Assembly (NCBI GenBank): GCA_020073265.1
Contig: JAIQFN010000001.1
Coordinates: 124,001 to 188,000, forward strand
Direction: 5' to 3'
Origin: Terriglobia bacterium
GTDB lineage: Bacteria > Acidobacteriota > Terriglobia > Bryobacterales > Bryobacteraceae
DNA length: 64,000 nt
Below are positions 26,608-34,827 of the stretch, piece after piece; position 1 is the first letter of the stretch; each line of letters begins with the position of its first letter. Position numbers and translations under genes: made by a program. The notes under the pieces are model-generated. The model did not search any database and was not told where the DNA came from. It saw only the letters and a list, made by a program, of their open reading frames with translations.

Positions 26608-29600
26608 CGCCGTCGGTCGAAACTCGCCTGGACGACAAAGCCGCGCGCCAGCGGATACGCACTTCGCTTTCTGAAAGCCTGCTGGTGGAGGCGTCGGCCG
26701 GCACCGGCAAGACGACGGAACTGATCGCGCGCATCGTCGCGGTTCTCGCGAGCGGCGCCACCACCATCGATCACATCGTCGCGGTCACCTTCACCAACAA
26801 AGCCGCCGGCGAGCTGAAGCTGCGCCTGCGCCAGGAACTGGATCTCGCGCGCGACCGCGCCCGGACGCCGGACGAACGCGTCGCGGTCGAGAGTGCGCTC
26901 GAACATCTGGAAGAAGCCTGCATCGGAACCATTCATTCGTTTTGCGCGCAGATCCTGCGCGAGCGGCCGGTGGAGGCGGTGGTCGATCCCGCGTTCGAGG
27001 AACTCTCCGAGCAGCAAGCCTCGCGCATTTACGAACGCGCCTTCCGCGCCTGGTTCCAGGAGAAGCTGGGCCAAGGATCGCCGGGACTGCGGCGCGCGCT
27101 CCTGCGCCTGGCCTGGCGCGACTCGTGGGAAAACAGCCCGCCCATCCAGCAACTCCAATACGCCGGCTGGAAGCTGATCGAATGGCGCGACCACCCCGCT
27201 CCCTGGCGGCATGTCATCTTCGACCGGAAAGGCAAGGTCGACGCGCTGCTCGAACAAGTGCATCTAATCGCGGAGGCGGCCTCGCGCTGCCGGCGGCCGG
27301 GAGACAACCTGGTGCGTTCTTTACGCCCGGCGCAGGCGCTGGTTACTTGGATACAACGGGCCGAAGCTGCCACCCGATCGCGCGACTACGACACGCTGGA
27401 AAGTCTGCTCATCAAGCTGCTGCGCGATCTGAAGAAGAACACGCAAAAGGGCTCCGGCTTCTTCGCCGACAACGTCCCGCGCGAGCAGGTTCTGCAAGCC
27501 CGCGACAAGCTGCTTTCGAACCTCGACGAATTCCAAATCGCGGCCGATGCGGATCTGGCCCCCACGCTGCGCTCAGAGATGTGGGACCTGGTTCTCCGCT
27601 ACGACGCCCTCAAGCGCCGCGCGGGAAAGCTCGATTTCGTCGACCTCCTGCTTCTGGCTCGCGACCTGGTCCGCGACAACGCATCTGTCCGGCGCTACCT
27701 GCAGGATCGCTTCACGCACATCTTCATCGACGAGTTTCAGGACACCGATCCGCTGCAGGCCGAACTTCTTCTGTTGCTCGCCGCCGACAACCCCGCCCAG
27801 TCCGACTGGTTGTCGGCGACACCCAAGCCTGGCAAGCTCTTCGCGGTGGGCGATCCGAAGCAGTCGATTTACAAATTCCGGCGCGCCGATGTGGTGCTGT
27901 ATCGCGACATTCGGGACCGTCTCGCATCGTGCGGCGTGGGCGTGGTGCAGCTCACCACCAGCTTCCGCGCGCTGCGTCCCATCCAGGAGTGCGTGAACGC
28001 GGCCTTCAGTTCCGAAATGCAGGACGATGCGGCGGCCGGCCAAGCCGCCTACTCGCCGCTCGATGGCGACACACCGTCGATCGAAGATCAACCCAACGTC
28101 ATTACGCTGCCCGTGCCGCGCCCCTACGGAAGCACGCGCGTGTCGAAGATGGCCATCAACGAGTGCCTGCCCGGAGCCATCGTCGCGTTCATCGAGTGGC
28201 TGGCCCGCGAGAGCGGCTGGAAGGTGCGCGACCCCGAAGATCCCGCGCAGCTTGTCCCGCTGTCCCACCGGCACATCTGCATCCTCTTCCGCAGGTTTAC
28301 GAATCGCGGCGCCGATATCACGCGCGACTATGTCCGCAGCCTGGAAGCGCGCGAGATTCCGCATCTGCTGGTTGGCTCGAAATCTTTTCACGGCCGCGAG
28401 GAAGTAGAGACGCTGCGGGCGGCGCTCAACGCCATCGAATGGCCGGACGACGAACTGTCGGTCTTTGCGGCGTTGAAGGGATCGCTGTTCGCCATCCCGG
28501 ACAACCTGATGCTGCGTTTTCGCCACGAGGTTGGCCGGCTGCATCCGTTCCAGCGGCTCACGGAAACTCTCGCGCCGGAATTCACGATGTTGTCCGATGC
28601 TCTAAGGCTGCTAGCGGATCTGCATCGCGGTCGCAATCACCGGCCGATCGCCGGCACGGTGAACGCGCTGCTGGAAGCGACGCGCGCGCACGCCGGGTTC
28701 GCTCTGCGGCCCGCCGGCCACCAGGTGCTCGCCAACGTTTATCGCGTCGCCGATCTGGCGCGCAACTTCGAATTGTCCGGCGGAATCTCGTTTCGCGGTT
28801 TCGTCGAAGAGCTGGAGGCGCAGGCCGAAAAGGCGGAGTCCGCCGAAGCGCCGGTGCTCGAAGAGGGCGCCGAGGGCGTGCGGCTCATGACGGTCCATTC
28901 CGCGAAGGGTCTGGAATTTCCGGTCGTGATTCTGGCCGACATCACCGCCAACATCGCGGCCGGCGATCCGGACCGCTACGTGGACGGGCAGCAGCGCCTC
29001 TGCGCCACGCGCCTGCTGCGCTGCGCGCCCTGGGAATTGCGCGACAACGAAGCGCAGGAACGCTTGCGCGAACGGGCCGAAGGAGTCCGAGTGGCCTACG
29101 TCGCCGCAACGCGCGCTCGCGATCTGCTGGTGGTTCCCGCGGTCGGCGACGAAGAACTGGACGGCTGGGTCGGCCCGCTCAACAAGGCCATCTATCCGGC
29201 GCCCGACCGCTATCGCAACTCTACGCGCGCCCCCGGCTGTCCGAAATTCGGCGAAGCGTCGGTAGTCGACCGGCCCTTCTTCTCAGCCGACGAACCATCC
29301 GTCCGGCCCGGCCTGCATTCTCCTCAGCAGGGGCCGCATAGCGTCGTTTGGTGGGACCCTCGCGCTTTGAAGCTGGCGGCGCCGGCCAATTTCGGACTCC
29401 GGCAGGAGGAGGTCCTGACCGCCGACTCCGCCTCGCCCGAATCTCCGAGCCTGGCAGCGTATCGGAACTGGCAGGCGAACCGCGATCGAGTCACTGTCGC
29501 CGCCGCAGTCCAGCAGTTCGAGATCTTCACCGCGACCGAAGCCACCGCCGCACCCGAAGATTTCGAAATCGCAGTGACGCACGAATCGGTCGACAAACCG

Positions 29601-30041
29601 GCCAATCGCCCGATGGGTCCCCGCTTCGGAACCCTGGTCCACACCATCCTGCGCGACGCGCCGCTGGACGCCGATCGAGTCGCCCTCCAGGCGCTGGCTG
29701 AAGTCCATGGAAGGCTGCTGGGAGCGACGCCCGAAGAGATCGATCACGCCAGCGCGGCCGCGTTGGGCGCGCTCGCTCACCCGCTGATCGAACGTGCGCG
29801 CAAATCCGATCGCGTGCGCCGCGAGTTTCCAGTCCTGCTAAGACTCGAAGGCGCGAGAGTCCTGGAAGGCGTGATCGACCTGCTCTTCGAATCCGGCGGC
29901 CGGTGGCACATCGTCGACTTCAAGACCGACGCGGAGCTCGCGCCGAATCGCGTCCGTTACGAACGCCAGCTTCGATGGTACGCGCTAGCCGTCTCGCGCC
30001 TGAACAAGGCTGCGGTAGAAGCTCACCTGCTCAGCGTCTGA
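26604..30041 (+). CDS. AddA-type UvrD-family helicase-nuclease
   Basis: 1145 residues. Superfamily-1A helicase motifs are complete: Walker A ASAGTGKTT (residues 30-38), VAVTFTNKAAGEL (Ia), FIDEFQDTDPLQAELL (Walker B), GDPKQSIYKFRRAD (III), VRLMTVHSAKGLEFPVVIL (V) and VAYVAATRARDLL (VI). The C-terminus has a PD-(D/E)XK nuclease: VLEGVIDLLFESGGRW then IVDFKTD. With the upstream AddB-type protein this should form the AddAB complex that unwinds and trims double-strand DNA ends for RecA loading. It starts at the ATGA overlap with addB, so the two subunits are translationally coupled. Confidence 0.93.
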   Translation: MTPSVETRLDDKAARQRIRTSLSESLLVEASAGTGKTTELIARIVAVLASGATTIDHIVAVTFTNKAAGELKLRLRQELDLARDRARTPDERVAVESALEHLEEACIGTIHSFCAQILRERPVEAVVDPAFEELSEQQASRIYERAFRAWFQEKLGQGSPGLRRALLRLAWRDSWENSPPIQQLQYAGWKLIEWRDHPAPWRHVIFDRKGKVDALLEQVHLIAEAASRCRRPGDNLVRSLRPAQALVTWIQRAEAATRSRDYDTLESLLIKLLRDLKKNTQKGSGFFADNVPREQVLQARDKLLSNLDEFQIAADADLAPTLRSEMWDLVLRYDALKRRAGKLDFVDLLLLARDLVRDNASVRRYLQDRFTHIFIDEFQDTDPLQAELLLLLAADNPAQSDWLSATPKPGKLFAVGDPKQSIYKFRRADVVLYRDIRDRLASCGVGVVQLTTSFRALRPIQECVNAAFSSEMQDDAAAGQAAYSPLDGDTPSIEDQPNVITLPVPRPYGSTRVSKMAINECLPGAIVAFIEWLARESGWKVRDPEDPAQLVPLSHRHICILFRRFTNRGADITRDYVRSLEAREIPHLLVGSKSFHGREEVETLRAALNAIEWPDDELSVFAALKGSLFAIPDNLMLRFRHEVGRLHPFQRLTETLAPEFTMLSDALRLLADLHRGRNHRPIAGTVNALLEATRAHAGFALRPAGHQVLANVYRVADLARNFELSGGISFRGFVEELEAQAEKAESAEAPVLEEGAEGVRLMTVHSAKGLEFPVVILADITANIAAGDPDRYVDGQQRLCATRLLRCAPWELRDNEAQERLRERAEGVRVAYVAATRARDLLVVPAVGDEELDGWVGPLNKAIYPAPDRYRNSTRAPGCPKFGEASVVDRPFFSADEPSVRPGLHSPQQGPHSVVWWDPRALKLAAPANFGLRQEEVLTADSASPESPSLAAYRNWQANRDRVTVAAAVQQFEIFTATEATAAPEDFEIAVTHESVDKPANRPMGPRFGTLVHTILRDAPLDADRVALQALAEVHGRLLGATPEEIDHASAAALGALAHPLIERARKSDRVRREFPVLLRLEGARVLEGVIDLLFESGGRWHIVDFKTDAELAPNRVRYERQLRWYALAVSRLNKAAVEAHLLSV

Positions 30042-30071
30042 AGCGCTATCCTGGGCTTCAGGAGGTCACGC

Positions 30072-30644
30072 ATGATCACGGCCTCGCAGCTTCGCGGCGG
30101 CATGGTGGTCCGGCACGAAGGCCAAACCTACAAAGTTCTGATCGCCGACTATCATCCCGGCCAGGGAAAGATGGGCGGCGCCACTCACACGCGACTAAAG
30201 AACCTGGGAACCGGGACTGTCTGGGAACACAGCTTCCGCTCGGAGCTGAAGCTGGAGGATCTTCCAGTCGAGCGACAGTCGATGGAATTTCTTTACGCCG
30301 ACGCCGACGGCTGCTACTTCATGCATCCGGAAACTTTCGAGCAGGTTACCATTCCGGCATCCACTATCGGCGAACACGCGCGCTTGCTCAAGGAAGGCAT
30401 GCAGGTGCCCGTGGAGCTGGTGGACGGCGCTCCCATCAGCGTCCTGTTTCCTGAATTCCTGGAAGTGCGCATCGCCGACACCACACCGCCGGTCCACCAG
30501 CAGCAGGACAGTACCTGGAAGACGGCGCGGCTGGAAAACGGCGTCGAGGTCATGGTGCCGCAGTTCATCAAGACTGGCGACGCGATCCGGTTGGACATGC
30601 ACGCCTTGAAGTACATGGACCGCGCCAAGGGCGTCGCGAAGTAA
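30072..30644 (+). CDS. efp: Elongation factor P with an atypical tip loop
   Basis: 190 residues in the three-domain EF-P layout: KOW-like N-terminal domain, OB domain from about residue 67 (MEFLYADADGCYFMHPETFEQ) and a C-terminal OB domain with VEVMVPQFIKTGDAIRLDM. EF-P relieves ribosomes stalled on polyproline. The loop reaching the peptidyl-transferase centre reads HPGQGKMGGATHTRLKNL, two residues longer than the usual PGKGQAF-type loop and without K or R directly after PG. K33 is the nearest lysine. A strong ribosome binding site AGGAGG lies 8 bases before the ATG, and TATCCT at about 30046 is a possible -10. Confidence 0.9.
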   Translation: MITASQLRGGMVVRHEGQTYKVLIADYHPGQGKMGGATHTRLKNLGTGTVWEHSFRSELKLEDLPVERQSMEFLYADADGCYFMHPETFEQVTIPASTIGEHARLLKEGMQVPVELVDGAPISVLFPEFLEVRIADTTPPVHQQQDSTWKTARLENGVEVMVPQFIKTGDAIRLDMHALKYMDRAKGVAK

Positions 30645-31114
30645 TGCTATTGTTTATGGCCATGCGACTCATTGTTGCCGCGTTCCCGGACAGCGCCGCG
30701 ATTCCATCGCTCAATACTTGCGAGGGCGCCGATCTTTCACCCGCGATTGAATGGTCGGGTGCGCCGGCTGGTACGAAAAGCTTCGCGCTGATCGTGGACG
30801 ATCCCGACGCCCCCGGCGGCGTCTGGAACCACTGGCTGCTGTTTAACATTCCTGCGACGGTCCACTCCATCGCGCAGGGCTTCAAGCCCGGCCAGGTCGG
30901 CGAAAGCGGCGCCAACGATTTCGGAAAGCCCGGCTACAACGGCCCTTGCCCGCCCAAGGGTCACGGTCAGCATCGTTACTACTTCAAGCTGCTCGCGCTG
31001 GACGTCCCGAAGCTGGAGCTGAAAAAAGGCGCCAATCGCGCGGCGCTCGACCGCGCGCTGGATGGCCACGTCCTGGGCCAAGCGAAATACATGGGCCGCT
31101 ATGAGCGGAGGTAG
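30644..31114 (+). CDS. YbhB/YbcL family (PEBP-like) protein
   Basis: 156 residues from the ATG that overlaps the EF-P stop (TAATG); internal ATGs at 30656 and 30662 give the more usual MRLIVAAF start and remain possible. The PEBP fold is shown by SPAIEWSGAPAGTKSFALIVDDPDAP, then VWNHWLLFNIP, the G-Y-N-G-P-C-P-P loop and GQHRYYFKLLALD. These line the anion/ligand pocket of phosphatidylethanolamine-binding proteins. No signal peptide is evident, so it is probably cytosolic. Function of bacterial members is unclear. Confidence 0.9.
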   Translation: MLLFMAMRLIVAAFPDSAAIPSLNTCEGADLSPAIEWSGAPAGTKSFALIVDDPDAPGGVWNHWLLFNIPATVHSIAQGFKPGQVGESGANDFGKPGYNGPCPPKGHGQHRYYFKLLALDVPKLELKKGANRAALDRALDGHVLGQAKYMGRYERR

Positions 31115-31856
31115 AAGCATCCTCACGCGCCGTCACCTGCTCGCGCTCGCACCTGCGTTGCTGTCGAGAGGACGTCTGCTCGGACAGCGTTCCGCCAACA
31201 CCGCAGCGCCCGTACCACCGCTCGAGGAAACTGGTTTCCGGGCCATCTTCGACGGCAAGTCGCTAAGCGGCTGGGACGCCGATCCGGACTTCTGGCGTGT
31301 CGCGAGCGGCGCGATCATCGGAGAAACCAAAGCCGCTCACCAGCCCAAACAGAACACGTTCTGCATCTGGCGCGGAGCCAGGCCGGCCGACTTCGAATTG
31401 AAAGCACAATATCGCATCACCGGAGGCAACAGCGGCTTCCAATACCGCAGCATCGAACGAGTCGACGTCGCTAAGTGGGTCATGCAGGGCTACCAGGCGG
31501 ACATTGACGCCCAGCAGCAGTTCACCGGGCAGCTCTACGAAGAGCGCGACCGGGGATTTCTCGCGCCACGCGGAACGTTCAGCTACGCAGGCGATGGCCA
31601 GAAACCAGGCGCCCTCGGCTCCATCACAGATTCCGATCAGTTGAAGGCCTTCATCAGGAATGACGATTGGAACGACATCCACATCATCGCGCGCGGCAAT
31701 TCGCTCGCGCACTTACTGAACGGCCACGTCATGTGTATGTTCGTGGACGACGATACCGCCCATCGCAAGCTGGACGGACTGATCGGCATTCAACTCCACG
31801 TCACCACCACAGGCATGAAAATCGAGGCCCGTAACATTCGCCTCAAGACGTTCTGA
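31101..31856 (+). CDS. Secreted DUF1080 (3-keto-disaccharide hydrolase domain) protein
   Basis: 251 residues from the ATG at 31101, which overlaps the previous gene by 14 bp. The N-terminus SILTRRHLLALAPALLSRG has a twin-arginine followed by a hydrophobic core and so may be a Tat signal. The mature part is a DUF1080 jelly-roll: GFRAIFDGKSLSGWDAD, then FELKAQYRITGGNSGFQYRS and a C-terminal strand block ending IEARNIRLKTF. DUF1080 proteins are glycan-binding or hydrolysing and are strongly expanded in Acidobacteriota and Planctomycetes. Carbohydrate substrate is unknown. Confidence 0.9.
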   Translation: MSGGRSILTRRHLLALAPALLSRGRLLGQRSANTAAPVPPLEETGFRAIFDGKSLSGWDADPDFWRVASGAIIGETKAAHQPKQNTFCIWRGARPADFELKAQYRITGGNSGFQYRSIERVDVAKWVMQGYQADIDAQQQFTGQLYEERDRGFLAPRGTFSYAGDGQKPGALGSITDSDQLKAFIRNDDWNDIHIIARGNSLAHLLNGHVMCMFVDDDTAHRKLDGLIGIQLHVTTTGMKIEARNIRLKTF

Positions 31857-31859
31857 GAG

Positions 31860-33410
31860 CTACTGCTTCAATCCAAAAGCGTAGATCGTCGAATCGTAAG
31901 TAGTGACGAAAAGTCTTCCAGCGGAAATGGCGATGCCGCTGAAATGCGTCCAGCCGGACATAGTGTTGCCGCTCGAGAACAGCTCCTTGCCGGTAGCCGA
32001 GTCAAACGCGTAGAGCACCGCATTACCGGTATGCTGCGCGGCCCTTTCCTTGGAGTTGAACAACCCGCCATCCGGTTTCCACTGCCGCGTGAATTCGCCC
32101 GTGGACACCGCGTATACCACGCCATTGGCAATGATCGGCGGATCGGGCACGTTCATGTCGCGGGAAATCCAGGCCGGCGTGAGCGTGGGCTGGCCGTCTT
32201 TCTCTTCCACCTTGAACGCCATGATGCTTCCGTTCGGCGCGGCGCCGTTGGTGTGAGCGAACGCCGGCGCTTTTTCAGATGGCGCCCCGAGCGCTGGCGC
32301 ATAGAGCCACCGTTCACCGGATTCATCCTGCCAGGTGGCAAACGATCCCCAGAAGCCGCGCCCCGCGAAGTCCGCCTCTGCGTTTACCCACAAAGGGCTG
32401 CGGTACAACGGCGTCTTGTGGTCGCCTCCTCCAATCGCTTTCGCATCCAAGAGCGCAATCACGCCTTCCTTCCCCGCCGACGCGAGCAGCTCCCATTGCT
32501 TGAATCGGAAATACACGGCGCTCATGCTGCCGCTGTCGAGGTCTTTGCGCGTCAAGTAGGTGTGATTGGACGGCGTGTAGTAATCCGCAAGCTTCAAATC
32601 GGGACCCGACAGTTGGACAACCGTGTCCGGTAGCTTGCCCGCGCTTTCGTCATATTGACCGTCGCCCGTCTGCGCATAGACCACGCCGGATGGACTGATC
32701 ACGGCTCCCGCGCGTCCCCAGATCCCTGCGCCGCTCGGGCTCGCCTGGAAGAAGCTGACCTTTCGCTCGGGATTGGACAGGTCCATCGCATACACGCCCG
32801 ATTTCGCTCCGTTGCAGCCCTGCGAGGTGGTCGTATACAAAACGTTGCGATACAACCCCAGGCTCCAGTTTTTCGAGAACGGCGGAACGAATTGCGTCGG
32901 TGGAATCTTGTCTTCCCCGTTGTGGATGTCGAGCACGTGCAGCTTCCCATCGCTCGAAATGGTATAGACCCTCTGCTCGAGGCCGTTCTTACCGATCAGC
33001 GGCGTGGCGTTCAGCGCGTTGGGACAGAGCCAAAACGGCGATTGAGTTGGTTTTCCCTCGGCGGTGAAGGTTTTCTTCCAGAGAATCTCGCCGCTCGATG
33101 CATCCATCGCGAACAGATTGTCCGACGCGCCGCCGACCACCACAATTTCCTTCATGCCGCGCGGTGTGACCACCCACTCGGCCGCCACCGGCGCCGTCAG
33201 AGAAGTGAGTTCCCGCGCTTCGTTATCGAGCTTGGCCTTCCAGAGCAGGGCCAGATCCTTGGCGTTCTTGCGATCGATGTCCTTCTCTTGCTGGGCCCAG
33301 CCCGTCCGTTGCGGGTCGCCGCCGAAGGTCAACCAGTCCGACGCGTTCACCGGTGCGAACACGCCGAGAACGAACGGCAGGAGCCACCTTCGCGAAAGCA
33401 TGCCTTCCAT
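31860..33410 (-). CDS. Secreted PQQ-type beta-propeller protein
   Basis: 516 residues with an N-terminal signal (MLSRRWLLPFVLGVFAPVNA from the second ATG). Repeats of the WD/PQQ blade pattern recur: LFAMDASSGEILWKKTF, LHVLDIHNGED, VYAMDLSNPER, VLYAFDSATGKELFSSG. This is the eight-bladed propeller of the quinoprotein-alcohol-dehydrogenase-like superfamily. I see no clear catalytic aspartate/calcium site, so it may be a binding protein and not a dehydrogenase. It is convergent with the DUF1080 gene (4-bp gap) and directly upstream of nothing else on its strand. Periplasmic location is expected. Confidence 0.85.
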   Translation of the reverse strand: MEGMLSRRWLLPFVLGVFAPVNASDWLTFGGDPQRTGWAQQEKDIDRKNAKDLALLWKAKLDNEARELTSLTAPVAAEWVVTPRGMKEIVVVGGASDNLFAMDASSGEILWKKTFTAEGKPTQSPFWLCPNALNATPLIGKNGLEQRVYTISSDGKLHVLDIHNGEDKIPPTQFVPPFSKNWSLGLYRNVLYTTTSQGCNGAKSGVYAMDLSNPERKVSFFQASPSGAGIWGRAGAVISPSGVVYAQTGDGQYDESAGKLPDTVVQLSGPDLKLADYYTPSNHTYLTRKDLDSGSMSAVYFRFKQWELLASAGKEGVIALLDAKAIGGGDHKTPLYRSPLWVNAEADFAGRGFWGSFATWQDESGERWLYAPALGAPSEKAPAFAHTNGAAPNGSIMAFKVEEKDGQPTLTPAWISRDMNVPDPPIIANGVVYAVSTGEFTRQWKPDGGLFNSKERAAQHTGNAVLYAFDSATGKELFSSGNTMSGWTHFSGIAISAGRLFVTTYDSTIYAFGLKQ

Positions 33411-33428
33411 TGTAGAGGAGCCTGCTCT

Positions 33429-34106
33429 CTATTTCATAAGCGGCTTCAGATACCGCAGCACCGTCTGGGCGACGATCGCATTCCCCTGCGCCGTTGGATG
33501 CAGGCCGTCGCGCTGCATCAGCTCGCGCCTGGTCGCAACACCCTCCAGCAAGAACGGAATCCGCGTCAGCTTATTCTTGGCCGCCAAGTCCTGATAGATT
33601 TTCTCGAACGACCGGATGTACTCCGGCCCATAGTTCGGCGGAAGCGTCATGCCGGCCAGCACCACCGCCGCCCCCGACTTCCGCAGCGTGGTGACCATCT
33701 GCTCCAGGTTGGCGCGCGTGGTTTCAATCGGCAATCCGCGCAGGCCGTCGTTGCCGCCAAACTCGACGATGACGATCCGCGGCTTGTTGCTGATGACTTC
33801 GCTCAGGCGGTTGACGCCGTCGGTAGTCGTGTCGCCGCTCACGCCGGCGTTCACCACCCGCCACTTCAGGCCGGCCGCGTCCAGGTCCTTTTGCAGGTAG
33901 TCCGGAAAGCTGTTGCCGGGCTCGGCACCGAAGCCGGCGGTGAGGCTGTCGCCGAACGCCACAATCACCGGCCGATCGTCGGCCACCGCTGCCGCGGGTT
34001 TCGCTTCCTCCCGGGCCGCGGGTTGAACCGCAGCCGGCTCGTTCTTCGCGCCGCCACAGCCCAATTCGAGCAACGCCAGGCATCCAACTAAAAAGAAAAT
34101 CCTCAC
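33429..34106 (-). CDS. TesA-like SGNH/GDSL lipase-esterase lipoprotein
   Basis: 225 residues from a GTG at 34106. The N-terminus VRIFFLVGCLALLELGCGG ends in a lipobox with the cysteine as lipid anchor. The SGNH blocks are present: AFGDSLTAGFG (catalytic Ser), NAGVSGDTT (oxyanion Gly), EFGGNDGLRG (Asn) and RDGLHPTAQGN (Asp/His). This is the TesA thioesterase/lysophospholipase type. It is divergent from the YbbA/YbbP-type ABC genes, the same arrangement as tesA-ybbA-ybbP in enterobacteria. The GTG was chosen because longer starts run into the ABC gene; eight bases upstream lies TATTAT, a -10-like box. Confidence 0.88.
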   Translation of the reverse strand: MRIFFLVGCLALLELGCGGAKNEPAAVQPAAREEAKPAAAVADDRPVIVAFGDSLTAGFGAEPGNSFPDYLQKDLDAAGLKWRVVNAGVSGDTTTDGVNRLSEVISNKPRIVIVEFGGNDGLRGLPIETTRANLEQMVTTLRKSGAAVVLAGMTLPPNYGPEYIRSFEKIYQDLAAKNKLTRIPFLLEGVATRRELMQRDGLHPTAQGNAIVAQTVLRYLKPLMK

Positions 34107-34113
34107 CCAATGC

Positions 34114-34120
34114 CATAATA
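34114..34120. promoter_or_regulatory. Shared, overlapping -10 boxes of two divergent genes
   Basis: CATAATA read rightward (CATAAT, 34114-34119) lies six bases before the TTG start at 34126. Read leftward, the same bases give TATTAT eight bases before the GTG at 34106. If both are used, one AT-rich core serves two divergent, nearly leaderless transcripts and polymerase binding would be mutually exclusive. Confidence 0.35.
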
Positions 34121-34125
34121 GAAAA

Positions 34126-34824
<699 letters not shown>

Positions 34825-34827
34825 GCC

